Source: Gammaproteobacteria bacterium
GTDB taxonomy: Bacteria; Pseudomonadota; Gammaproteobacteria; Steroidobacterales; Rariloculaceae
DNA length: 64,000 bases
NCBI GenBank assembly: GCA_022826245.1
Contig: JAJDVG010000053.1
Location: 1 to 64,000 of the forward strand
Direction: 5' to 3'
Shown: one piece after another, positions 49,565-57,984 of the stretch
Layout of the letters: every line of letters begins with the position of its first letter
Numbering within the stretch: the first letter of the stretch is position 1
Program-made: the position numbers and the translations under genes
Notes under the pieces: model-generated
What the model was told of the DNA's origin: nothing
The model's input: only the letters and a program-made list of their open reading frames with translations
The model's database searches: none

Positions 49565-52414
49565 TTACAGGATTTCGCGCAGCCGCTCCTCCAGACGTTC
49601 CCTGAGCCGGTCCTCGGCTTCGTCCTCGATGCGCTGGCGCAGGTACTCCTCGAAGTCGGGACGGATCTCGGCATCGGCGAGCGTGCCTCGCAGCGTCCAC
49701 GGGATCGAGTCGCCGATCATCTCGCTCATTTCATCGCAGCCGCGAATCTCGATCGGTCCGGTGAGCGCCGATTCGAGGTCGTAATTGAGCTGTCCGTCGA
49801 CGAGCGTGAGCCGGCCGGAGCCGGTGATGTCCATGAACGCCGTTCGTGCGAGAAGGTCGTCGCTGTGGGCGATGCCTTCGCTGACCGTGGCCGCGCCCTG
49901 GATGAGTTCGTAGTCCGTCTGCTCCGGTGCCGAGTCGTCCGGCTGCGGCCGCCGCTCTGCTGCGTTGAACGCAGCGCAGAACGCGCGGCCGAGATTGAAG
50001 CCTTCGAGCGTGCCGTCGCGCAGCGCGAAGCTCAGGCGGCCTGCGGCGCTGCGCAGGTTCTCGGTGACGGTTTCGCCGCGTCCGGTCAGATCGAGATCGA
50101 AGCTGCCCGTGCCGCTGATGGGCGATTCGCCCGCGAGTGCCGCGACGAACGGCTCGAGCTCGAGGTCGATGGCCTGACCCGAGAGCCCGAGGCTCGGCAG
50201 CTCGCCCGTGGTGTCGACGTTGAATCCGCCCTCGAACTCGCCGCCGTAGAGCTCGGCGCGTGCCGGCGCGAGTTCGGCCCGCCCGGCGCCGAGTACGATC
50301 GGTGTCGAGACGTTCTGAAAGCTCAGGCCCGCGAGCGTCAGGTCGCCGACCTCGACGCGGCCATCGATGTCGAATTCATCGAGGGGGCGGCGCGCCAGCC
50401 TGATGTCGCCGGCGACGCGTTCGCCGTCGTCGGCTTCCCCGGCGCGCGGCGGAAGGTAGCGGTCGGCGTCGATGCGGTCGATTGCGAACGCGAAACGGAA
50501 GGCCGGATCGCGGAAGTCGTCGACAGTGAGGTCGCCGCCGAGGCGGGTTTCGTCGAGCAGCACCTCGATGTCTTCGAATCGCCCGCCGGCGGCGTCGATC
50601 TCGAAGCTGGCCGTGACGTTCGCGGACTGCAACGCTGCGGGGTCTGCGGTCTGCGGTATGGGCTGGTCGAAGCGGCCGAGCAGGGCGCGCGGCGAAAACG
50701 GATCGAGTTGCGCCCGGCCCTCGACCGTCGCGGGGCCCGTGACCCGCGCGGCGGTCAGCCGGCCGTTGCCGCGCAGACCGAAGGCCTCGAGCGAGACCGG
50801 ATCGAGGGTCGCGGAGTCGGTCTGCGGGTCGTAGCTGAATTCGGTGTCGATCGCGAGCGTCCCGAGCTCGTCGGCGCCGATATTCTCCGGCAGCGACGCG
50901 GCAAACGCGGTTGCGAAGGCGTCGGGAGCGAAGCGGGAGGTGGCGAGACGGCCGCGCACTGAAGTGCCATCCGTGGAAGCTGCGATTTCGATTTCCCCCG
51001 TCGCTGCGGCGCCCAGCAGTTGCGCCTCGAAGTCGCGCAACGTCAGCGTGTCCTCTGCGCGGTTCCAGTCGATGCCGCCCGTGTACGCGAGGCGCTCGAA
51101 TGCGTTCGCGTCGACCGTCTCGGGCAGCGTGGCCGCGATGAGCGTGCGCACGCTCTCGGAAGTGTCGAACGCGTCGATCGCAAGCTCGGCGCTGAGCCGG
51201 TCCCTGCCCGCGACGCTCGCGGTTCCCGCGGCCGTGAAGCCCAGCAGGTTCGCGTCGACGTTCGTGAACTCGATCTGCCGCGAGTCCAGGTCCGCGGTGA
51301 AGTCCGCGCGGGCGTCGAAGTCTCCGAGCAAATCGGGGTCGACATCCTCCGGCGGAGCAATCGCAAGCAGATCGAGAGCGGCGCCGAGCGGCACCGCGTC
51401 GACATCAACCGAGCCCGCGAGCCGAGGCGAGTCGAAGAGGGAACTTGCACCGAGTTGCCAGCGCGCTTCAACGCCTGCGACGTTCGTCACGAGCCCCTCG
51501 ACGCGTAGCGCCTGCGCGTCGGGAACGAGTTCGGCTGACTGCCATTGCGCTTCGATTTCCGCCGTTCCCGAGCCCAATGGCGGGTCGTTCACACGCCCGC
51601 TGATTTCGGACGTTCCCAGCGTGATCGTGCCTCCAGGCGCCACTTCGGCGAGATCGACACTCCCACTGCCTTGCGCGCGTTCCATGCCGCGCCCGTCGCT
51701 GAGCGTGAAGTCGAGGCTTAGCGCCCGGGCTTCCCATGCATCGGCCAGCCTCACCGTCGAGTCGGTTTCGATACCCAGCGTGAACTGCGATTCGACATCG
51801 AGAATCTCGAAACCGAGTTCGACGTCGGTGGTCCGGTCCGCGCCGATCGAGCCCGTATCGAGCGTCAGGCCGCTGACGAGGTAGCGCACGTCGGCCACGT
51901 TCTCGCGCCAGTAGATGCGCCCGTCGCGCACGCGGATGCCGGCGATGCCGAAGCTTTGTAGTGGATCGGCCTCCGCCTCGTCCGGCGCCGGTTCGACGGC
52001 CGGAGCGACCGGGCGGCGGAGAAGGTCCTGCCAGTTGCCCCGCGAGTCGGCGTCGACGGCGAGATTGAGTTCGAGACCTTCGAGCGTGATCGTCCCGATA
52101 TCCACTTCGCGGCGCAGCAGCGGGATCAGCCTCACGCGGGCCGCGACGCGTTCGACGGTTGCGAACGCTTCGTCGCCAAAGCCCTCGGCGTTGCCGACCG
52201 TGATGCCGCCGGTCTCCACGGCAAGCCATGGAAATATCTCAAGTTCAAGCGAGTCGTCGATGGTGAAGGTTCGGCCCGTTTGCTCTTCGGCCCATTGCGT
52301 CACGTAGTCCTTGTAGTCGTTCGGATCGAAGAGCCAAACCACAAGCAGGACGGCCAATACGAGCAGTGCCGCCAGCGCGGCAAGCGCGGATGCCAGATAT
52401 CGGACGATCTTCAT
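49565..52414 (-). CDS. AsmA-family protein
   Basis: 949 residues: one N-terminal transmembrane helix (about 8-30) then a very long periplasmic beta-rich region. The N-terminal AsmA signature is present (DPNDYKDYVTQWAEEQTGR, GITVGNAEGFG, RLIPLLRREVDIGTITLEGL), as is the C-terminal AsmA_2 pattern (SGTGSFDLDLTGRGETVTENLRSAAGRLSFALRDGTLEGFNL). AsmA-like proteins are now viewed as bridge-like lipid-transfer proteins linking inner and outer membranes. It stands upstream of the ABC exporter on the same strand. Confidence 0.9.
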   Translation of the reverse strand: MKIVRYLASALAALAALLVLAVLLVVWLFDPNDYKDYVTQWAEEQTGRTFTIDDSLELEIFPWLAVETGGITVGNAEGFGDEAFATVERVAARVRLIPLLRREVDIGTITLEGLELNLAVDADSRGNWQDLLRRPVAPAVEPAPDEAEADPLQSFGIAGIRVRDGRIYWRENVADVRYLVSGLTLDTGSIGADRTTDVELGFEILDVESQFTLGIETDSTVRLADAWEARALSLDFTLSDGRGMERAQGSGSVDLAEVAPGGTITLGTSEISGRVNDPPLGSGTAEIEAQWQSAELVPDAQALRVEGLVTNVAGVEARWQLGASSLFDSPRLAGSVDVDAVPLGAALDLLAIAPPEDVDPDLLGDFDARADFTADLDSRQIEFTNVDANLLGFTAAGTASVAGRDRLSAELAIDAFDTSESVRTLIAATLPETVDANAFERLAYTGGIDWNRAEDTLTLRDFEAQLLGAAATGEIEIAASTDGTSVRGRLATSRFAPDAFATAFAASLPENIGADELGTLAIDTEFSYDPQTDSATLDPVSLEAFGLRGNGRLTAARVTGPATVEGRAQLDPFSPRALLGRFDQPIPQTADPAALQSANVTASFEIDAAGGRFEDIEVLLDETRLGGDLTVDDFRDPAFRFAFAIDRIDADRYLPPRAGEADDGERVAGDIRLARRPLDEFDIDGRVEVGDLTLAGLSFQNVSTPIVLGAGRAELAPARAELYGGEFEGGFNVDTTGELPSLGLSGQAIDLELEPFVAALAGESPISGTGSFDLDLTGRGETVTENLRSAAGRLSFALRDGTLEGFNLGRAFCAAFNAAERRPQPDDSAPEQTDYELIQGAATVSEGIAHSDDLLARTAFMDITGSGRLTLVDGQLNYDLESALTGPIEIRGCDEMSEMIGDSIPWTLRGTLADAEIRPDFEEYLRQRIEDEAEDRLRERLEERLREIL

Positions 52415-52438
52415 CCTGGCCTCAATCGCTGCATGGCC

Positions 52439-52828
52439 CTAAATCAACTCGATGCGGGCCTCGAGCCCCGGTGTGCGAGCCAATCGCCGATCACCGGTCA
52501 CAAGTACCGTGGACAGCGTCTGCGCGAGCGCCACGTAGACTGCGTCATAGGCGCTGACGTTATCGCGCAACTCCCAGACTTGCGCCAGAAACGGCTCATG
52601 CGGATAACGTTCAAGATCGAGGTCCCGCCAGTGCGAAAGTGCCAATGTTGCGCGTTCCGGGCTCAGCTCGCCGCGAAGCACATAGCGGCGCAAGACCTGC
52701 ACGATTTCGATATCGATGAGGTGCGGTACACATACCGCTTCGCGATCATCGGCCAGTCGCTCCGCGAGCCTGCTACCCGGTACGGTGTTCAACAGTAACT
52801 CGATCGCACCGGACGCATCGAGAACCAT
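52439..52828 (-). CDS. PIN-domain toxin (VapC/FitB-like)
   Basis: 129 residues: PIN ribonuclease with Asp4 (VLDASGAIE), Glu41 (DIEIVQVL), Asp95 (SAYDAVYVALA) and Asp113 (VTGDRRL). It follows the antitoxin with no gap, since its ATG begins at the base after the antitoxin stop. A cut of structured RNA is expected. It is distinct in sequence from the other PIN toxin at 39528. Confidence 0.85.
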   Translation of the reverse strand: MVLDASGAIELLLNTVPGSRLAERLADDREAVCVPHLIDIEIVQVLRRYVLRGELSPERATLALSHWRDLDLERYPHEPFLAQVWELRDNVSAYDAVYVALAQTLSTVLVTGDRRLARTPGLEARIELI

Positions 52829-53065
52829 CTACCGACCTCTCGCGTTGCGTTCCTCGCGAAGGATTTGCGCGGGCGAGAGATCGAGTTCCACTTCCGGTTG
52901 ACCTCGAATAGTCTCGATCAGTTCCCGGCGGCTCGGCCGCGACAGGGCTCGCTCGATTTCCCGCAAGACAAACAGCGACATCGAAACGCCCTCCAACGCC
53001 GCGCGAGCCTTGAGACGCCGGTGCAAACCATCCGGCACATTGCGAATTTGGATCATAGTGCTCAT
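52829..53065 (-). CDS. FitA/VapB-like ribbon-helix-helix antitoxin
   Basis: 78 residues (MSTMIQIRNVPDGLHRRLKA...). The FitA-type N-terminus IQIRNVPDGLHRRLKARAAL followed by GVSMSLFVLREI is a ribbon-helix-helix DNA-binding domain, with a C-terminal toxin-binding tail (LDLSPAQILREERNARGR). ATG 53065 is used; ATG 53056 is an alternative. It precedes the PIN toxin directly and would repress the operon. Confidence 0.82.
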   Translation of the reverse strand: MSTMIQIRNVPDGLHRRLKARAALEGVSMSLFVLREIERALSRPSRRELIETIRGQPEVELDLSPAQILREERNARGR

Positions 53066-53157
53066 GTGCAAAGCATGAAATCATGTTCTCGACATGTCAA
53101 TGCATTGCTTGCGATTCGGCGCCGCAAGACGCGGGATACGGCTGATGTGTGTACGCA

Positions 53158-54897
53158 TTACAGCCCCAACCCGCTGTCCCAGCACAAACGCTCCATCGTC
53201 AGGCCGTAGTCCATTCGCTCGCCGCGCCAGCCGCTACGCGCGGTCTCCGAGTCAACCGTCACGCCGTGCCGCCGGTTGTACGCAGCCAGCGGCACGTCCC
53301 CGGAATCCATCGTCGGATCTCCTGCGCTGTTTCCGCGGAAACGCCACCGGCGCCAAAGCTCGCGTCGCCCGCCGGGCGCGATCGGCCGGCCGCGGGGCGT
53401 CGTGAATTCGATCTTGCCGTCGACCTTGCGAACGCCGTAACCGCCTTCGTGGACGAGGTGATGATGGTGATGGCACAAGGTGACGAGATTGCCCAGACTC
53501 GTTTCCCCGCCGTCGGCCCAGTGCCGGATGTGATGTGCATGAGTGAATCGTGTGCGGTCGCAACCCGGGAAGCGGCAACCGCGGTCCCGCGAGCGAAGGG
53601 CGCGCTGGATCGCCGGAGGAATGGCTCGGGTCTTGCGCCCAATGCTCAAAGGCTCGCCGTCGTCGTCCTCGACCAGGCCCACCAACGAACCGCCGCACCC
53701 TAGCCGACGTGCCGTCTCAACCGAAAGTTCCCGCCCGCTCTCGAGTTCCGCGCCGCCCTGCATGGCGCCGGAGCCGGCCGCCCGGGCGGGAGAGTCTTCC
53801 GAGCTCGCTGTTGACTCCTCCCGAAGGGCTTCCTGGGCGATGTGGACGACGACCTGGTAGCGATCCGAGCCCACTCCTGCAGCCTTTGCCCGATGAGCAA
53901 GGAACTGCTCGGCCATGTGTCTGAGCCCGTCGGCACGGCACGCGCCCGGAGAAGGCGGATCGTCGACCATTTCGGCCGAGACGGCGTCCTCGATGTGGTT
54001 GGTTTCCGCGGAAACAGGCAATTCCCTGTTTCTTGCTTCCTGTGTTTCGGCAAAAGCAGCGTACTGGTGGCCCGTGTCATCAATCATGTATACGACAGCG
54101 GACGAGTTCGGCACCCGATCCTGAGGCGATTCCGCGGAGATAGGCTGATCGTTGCCAGATGCCCCGTTGGTTTCTGCGGAAACCGCCTTGGCACCGTCAG
54201 ACGCCTGGTTTGTTTCCGCGGAAACAGCCGTCGCCTGCTCGACCGGGTTCTTCGCGCCCGCCGCCGATTCGCCCATCCCCGCCGTGCCGTGTTCAGGTTC
54301 CTGCTCGGCCGCCATCGCCACCTCGATCGCCTGCGCCACCAGCGCGCCGACCTCCGGCGCCAGCCGCGCATGCATGCACCACGATCCGTCGTCGTCGTGC
54401 CAGCAGCGCACATATCTCGACTGATGGGCGTGCTCCGCCCGGTACCGCTCCATCTCCCGTTTCACCCAACGGAACTTCCGCACCGTGCGTTCCACATGCG
54501 AGGCGGTACCGTGCAGGGCGATATTCAGCAAGGTGGCTTCGTTCTCCTCCGTGGCGACTCGGGTCATGGCTCGAACCTTCGAGTACGACACCTGCCCCTC
54601 GCGAAAGGCGTCGCCGATCTTCGGCAGCGACTCCAGCGCGCGCGCAACGCGGACCTTCTCGCGTGCCGCGCAGGCGCCGATGCCGCACTGCCAGTTCAGC
54701 CACTGGGCGCAGTTGGCGAGGCCGTGCCGAGCCCAGCCCTGGGTACGGTCGAACTCGGCGACGAGTTCGAGGAAGCGGAAGGTCGCCGCGTTGATGTGGC
54801 CGCAGACCTCGGTGATGCGGGCTTCGAGATTGTCGAGTGAGGCGTCGTCGAGCTTCGGGGTGGGGAACTCCGTCTCGTATTCCCTTGACTGCTTCAT
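53158..54897 (-). CDS. DUF222 / HNH endonuclease, 13E12-like, SOS-controlled
   Basis: 579 residues from ATG 54897; ATG 54909 upstream is possible but sits against the LexA box. The N-terminal DUF222 domain (about 20-210, including GWARHGLANCAQWLNWQCGI and VSYSKVRAMTRVATEENEA) and C-terminal HNH nuclease (about 440-490: CRFPGCD, HAHHIRHWADGG, NLVTLCHHHHHLVHEGG) match the 13E12-repeat protein family. The region between them (about 220-300) is low-complexity and holds VSAETN-like repeats (VSAETNQAS, VSAETNGAS, ISAESPQ, PVSAETNHI, VSAEMVD). A LexA box overlaps its promoter, so damage induction is expected. DNA nicking activity is inferred from the HNH motif only. Confidence 0.88.
   Translation of the reverse strand: MKQSREYETEFPTPKLDDASLDNLEARITEVCGHINAATFRFLELVAEFDRTQGWARHGLANCAQWLNWQCGIGACAAREKVRVARALESLPKIGDAFREGQVSYSKVRAMTRVATEENEATLLNIALHGTASHVERTVRKFRWVKREMERYRAEHAHQSRYVRCWHDDDGSWCMHARLAPEVGALVAQAIEVAMAAEQEPEHGTAGMGESAAGAKNPVEQATAVSAETNQASDGAKAVSAETNGASGNDQPISAESPQDRVPNSSAVVYMIDDTGHQYAAFAETQEARNRELPVSAETNHIEDAVSAEMVDDPPSPGACRADGLRHMAEQFLAHRAKAAGVGSDRYQVVVHIAQEALREESTASSEDSPARAAGSGAMQGGAELESGRELSVETARRLGCGGSLVGLVEDDDGEPLSIGRKTRAIPPAIQRALRSRDRGCRFPGCDRTRFTHAHHIRHWADGGETSLGNLVTLCHHHHHLVHEGGYGVRKVDGKIEFTTPRGRPIAPGGRRELWRRWRFRGNSAGDPTMDSGDVPLAAYNRRHGVTVDSETARSGWRGERMDYGLTMERLCWDSGLGL
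53329..53342. repeat. 14-bp SacII-centred palindrome, isolated copy
   Basis: GTTTCCGCGGAAAC occurs here in the 3' part of the HNH gene, in a different codon phase (coding FRGN) from the cluster at 54002-54225 (coding VSAET). The phase change suggests that the DNA sequence, not just the peptide, is what recurs. Confidence 0.6.
54002..54225. repeat. Cluster of the 14-bp palindrome within the HNH gene
   Basis: Perfect GTTTCCGCGGAAAC at 54002-54015 and 54212-54225; one mismatch (GTTTCTGCGGAAAC) at 54170-54183; a more diverged GATTCCGCGGAGAT at 54128-54141. All are in the same codon phase and encode VSAET or ISAES. Spacing is irregular (29, 42 and 113 bp between units). Confidence 0.7.
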
Positions 54898-54912
54898 AGC
54901 GCGTTCCATGCA

Positions 54913-54928
54913 CTGTTTATGTATACAG
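54913..54928 (-). promoter_or_regulatory. LexA (SOS) box over the HNH gene promoter
   Basis: CTGTTTATGTATACAG is an exact CTGT-N8-ACAG match to the gammaproteobacterial LexA site with an AT-rich centre. It lies 15 bp upstream of the favoured start (54897). On the minus strand a TTGACA about 35 bp further out and TATACT overlapping the box form a promoter that LexA would occlude. Confidence 0.75.
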
Positions 54929-55202
54929 TATAGTGCCCATATTCTCCTTTTTTGTCAATAGTTTACATTTGGAAAACGCGTTGCATTCCGCGCTTCGATG
55001 CCGCTGTTGTCTCGGTAGCGCGACTACGGTGTCATGCTGAATATTTCCAGAGTCGTTCTCGTGAAAAACCTTGTCAGCGGAGTTTCGGTGGAGCTCCAGT
55101 TCGCCAATCGACGCTCGACTTGACGACATGGGAATCGGGAAAGTAACAATGCAACAACTGATGCCATCTGGCGATGCGCCAACCAGGAGTTCGAGGGAGC
55201 AA

Positions 55203-55451
55203 ATGACAGTGACGACCGCCATCGGCCAGCTTGAGTCCGTGCCGGTCCGCGATGTGTGGCCGGACGAGGCACGGAATCTTACTCCGTGGCTCGCCGACAA
55301 CATCGAAGTACTTGCCGATGTGCTTGGACTGAATGATCCGGAAGTTGACGTGCACATGCGCGGCAGGTGGAGTGACCTTCGTAGCTGGGCGCTAGACGGT
55401 CTGAAGCCGCTCCGAGCCGCGATGCAAGCGCACATCGAGAAACTTCCATGA
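55203..55451 (+). CDS. Short DUF4268-like protein or internally deleted remnant
   Basis: 82 residues from ATG 55203 (AGGGAG three bases upstream). The first half (AIGQLESVPVRDVWPDEARNL is the segment from residue 5, ending TPWLADNIEVLADVLGL) is the typical N-terminus of DUF4268-type proteins (GKLERVPLREVWxxEAxDFTPWLAEN), usually about 300-350 residues. The second half (GRWSDLRSWALDGLKPLRAAM) resembles the extreme C-terminus of such proteins. The nuclease-like middle is missing, so this could be a deletion derivative that kept its frame. The 290 bp upstream contain the HNH promoter and no other gene. Confidence 0.5.
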   Translation: MTVTTAIGQLESVPVRDVWPDEARNLTPWLADNIEVLADVLGLNDPEVDVHMRGRWSDLRSWALDGLKPLRAAMQAHIEKLP

Positions 55452-55540
55452 TCGCTGTGTTTGCGTCGGGCACCGTTCTGCAAGCACGCTTTGCGGGCGC
55501 TTTCGTGAGGCAATAGCACGAACCAATCGGGAGAACGTTG

Positions 55541-56554
55541 ATGGAATACCGCAACCTCGGACGCACCGGCGTCAAGGTCAGTCAGCTTTGTCTCGGCACG
55601 ATGATGTTCGGCCGCAAGACGAGCGAGGCGGAGTCGATTCCGATCATCGAGCGCGCCCTCGACGAAGGCATCAATTTCATCGACACGGCTGACGCCTATT
55701 CGGCCGGCGAGACCGAGCGGATCGTCGGCAAGGCGCTCGCGAGCGATGGCCGGCGGGCTCGCACTGTTCTGGCGACGAAGGCCTTCTTCCCGCTGGATCG
55801 CGGCGATCCCAACGCGCGCGGCCTGAGCCGGCGGCACCTGATCCGGGCCTGCGAAGCGTCGCTCGAGCGGCTTGGCACGGACTGGATCGACCTCTACCAA
55901 CTGCACCGCTCGCAGTCCGACATCCCGATCGACGAGACACTGCGTGCGCTCGATGACCTGATCCGCTCGGGCAAGGTGCGCTACATCGGCACGAGCATGT
56001 TTCCGGGCTGGAAGATCGTCGAGTCGCTGTGGGCGTCGAAGGAGCTCGGGCTCAACCGCTTCGTCAGCGAACAGTGCACCTATCACCTGCTCGATCGCAC
56101 CGCCGAGCGCGAAGTGTTGCCGGCGGCGCAGAGCTTCGGGCTGGCCGTGCTCCCTTGGGGCCCGCTGTGCGGGGGGCTGCTCAGCGGAAAGTACGCACGC
56201 GACGATATCAGCACCGAAGGCCGCTGGCAGGGCGGCAAGGACAATTTCGGGCGACCGGTGACGCCGGCCGCGTGGGACGTGGTCGAAGCGCACGCGGCGC
56301 ATGCACGGGACAAGGGTTGCACGGCGTCACAGCTCGCGCTCGCATGGAATGCCGCTCAACCCGGCGTGACGGCGCCGATCATCGGTCCGAGAACCATGGA
56401 ACAACTCGTCGACAACCTCGGTGCCTGCGATATCCCGATCGACGCCGCAGACCGCGACCGCATCGATGCCGCAGCTCCGCCCCGGAGCGCCACATTGCGG
56501 TACTACGACGCGGCAATGGGGCTTGATCTCGGCCCCAATTTCGACCGCTGGTAA
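55541..56554 (+). CDS. Aldo/keto reductase
   Basis: 337 residues from ATG 55541 (GGGAGA six bases upstream). TIM-barrel AKR with the complete catalytic tetrad: Asp48 (FIDTADAYS), Tyr53, Lys80 (LATKAFF), His122 (LYQLHR), and the NADPH-binding C-terminus (IIGPRTMEQLVDNLGA). Sequence start MEYRNLGRTGVKVSQLCLGTMMFG places it with the Tas/YajO-like NADPH-dependent reductases. It stands alone. Carbonyl detoxification is a reasonable guess. Confidence 0.92.
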   Translation: MEYRNLGRTGVKVSQLCLGTMMFGRKTSEAESIPIIERALDEGINFIDTADAYSAGETERIVGKALASDGRRARTVLATKAFFPLDRGDPNARGLSRRHLIRACEASLERLGTDWIDLYQLHRSQSDIPIDETLRALDDLIRSGKVRYIGTSMFPGWKIVESLWASKELGLNRFVSEQCTYHLLDRTAEREVLPAAQSFGLAVLPWGPLCGGLLSGKYARDDISTEGRWQGGKDNFGRPVTPAAWDVVEAHAAHARDKGCTASQLALAWNAAQPGVTAPIIGPRTMEQLVDNLGACDIPIDAADRDRIDAAAPPRSATLRYYDAAMGLDLGPNFDRW

Positions 56555-56697
56555 TGACGCCGTCGGAGCGGCGCCCGGCCGCTTCAGGCCTTGCGCGCCG
56601 TGCCGGGTCCCGGATTGCATCCCGGGGCCGCTGCGGGCGCTGGCGCCTGTGCTAAGCTGCCGGCCGGCAATCGGGCCGGGAATGTCCGGAGTGGGGA

Positions 56698-57984
56698 TTG
56701 AGCGGAGCTGACGCACAGGCACGCCGGTCGCGGCGCCCGGCATGGATTCTCATGATCGGCCCCGGTTTGCTGCTCGCCGCCACGGGCGTGGGCGGCGGCG
56801 ACCTCGCCACCGGGAGCTTCGTTGGCAGCATCGTCGGCCCCGCGGTGCTCTGGGCCGTGCTCGTCGGCGCGTTTCTCAAGTTCGTCGTCACGGAGGGGAT
56901 CGCGCGCTGGCAACTTGCCACGGGCGAGACGCTGCTCGAGGGCGCCGTCAGCAAACTTGGCCCCGTGGCCCTCTGGATCTTTCTGCCGTACCTGCTGCTG
57001 TGGTCGTTCTTTGTGGGTTCGGCCCAGATGAGCGCCTCGGGCGTTGCCCTGCACGCGGCGATCCCGGTGTTCGCGGACGCCGAAACCGGCAAGATCGTTT
57101 TCGGCGCCATCGCCGGCGTCGCCGGAGTACTCCTGGTCCTGAAGGGCGGTTACGCGCTCTTCGACAAGGTGATGCGGGTCTGTATCGCGATCATGTTCGT
57201 GACTGTGGTCTCCACCGCCATCGCCCTCTGGCCCGGTACGGGCGCCGTTTTGCAGGGTCTGTTTATCCCGCGACTCCCCGACGTCGGCAGTGAAGGGTTC
57301 GCCTGGACGATTGCGCTGATCGGCGGAGTCGGCGGCACGCTGACGGTGCTCTGCTACGGTTACTGGCTACGCGAGGAGGGGCGCACTCAGCAGTCGGACC
57401 TGAGCGTTTGCCGCATCGATCTCGGCACCGGTTATCTGATGACGGCGGTCTTCGGAATTGCCATGGTCATCGTCGGCAGCACCATCACGGTGCAAGGCGG
57501 CGGCGCCGACCTGCTCGTCGATCTTTCCAACCGGCTCGAGGCATCGCTCGGCGTTTGGGGCAAATGGCTGTTCCTCGTCGGCACCGTCGGCGCCGTGCTC
57601 AGCAGTCTGCTTGGCGTCTGGCAAAGCGTGCCGTATCTGTTCGCCGACTGTTGGCGGCTCCTGCGCCGCCGCGACGGCGCCCCCTTGCGTGACCCGGTCG
57701 ATACGCGTTCGCCGCCGTATCGCGCCTACCTCGTGCTCATCGCGCTCGTGCCGATGATCGGGCTGTTCAGCAGCTTTCGTCAGGTGCAGATGCTCTACAC
57801 GGTGACCGGCGCCCTGTTCTTTCCCGTGCTTGCGCTCGTACTGCTGATCTTCAACGGCCGGGCGAGCTGGGTGGGGACGGCGTTCCGCAACCGGCCGGCG
57901 ACGATCGTCGCGCTCGTAGCCGTGCTCGCGTTCTTTTCGTGGATCGGCTGGCAGACCGTTGCAGAGCTGATCGCGCCGGCATGA
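56698..57984 (+). CDS. Nramp-family-related transporter without the canonical metal motifs
   Basis: 428 residues, about 11 transmembrane helices, from a TTG at 56698 with GGAG six bases upstream. Related to Nramp (GPGLLLAATGVGGGDLATGSFVG in TM1), but the metal-coordinating DPGN of TM1 is replaced by GGGD and no TM6 MPH is visible, so Mn/Fe transport is doubtful. Such Nramp-related proteins are widespread and uncharacterised. The last codon overlaps the acyl-CoA ligase start by 4 nt, suggesting that it imports the acid the ligase activates. Confidence 0.75.
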   Translation: MSGADAQARRSRRPAWILMIGPGLLLAATGVGGGDLATGSFVGSIVGPAVLWAVLVGAFLKFVVTEGIARWQLATGETLLEGAVSKLGPVALWIFLPYLLLWSFFVGSAQMSASGVALHAAIPVFADAETGKIVFGAIAGVAGVLLVLKGGYALFDKVMRVCIAIMFVTVVSTAIALWPGTGAVLQGLFIPRLPDVGSEGFAWTIALIGGVGGTLTVLCYGYWLREEGRTQQSDLSVCRIDLGTGYLMTAVFGIAMVIVGSTITVQGGGADLLVDLSNRLEASLGVWGKWLFLVGTVGAVLSSLLGVWQSVPYLFADCWRLLRRRDGAPLRDPVDTRSPPYRAYLVLIALVPMIGLFSSFRQVQMLYTVTGALFFPVLALVLLIFNGRASWVGTAFRNRPATIVALVAVLAFFSWIGWQTVAELIAPA

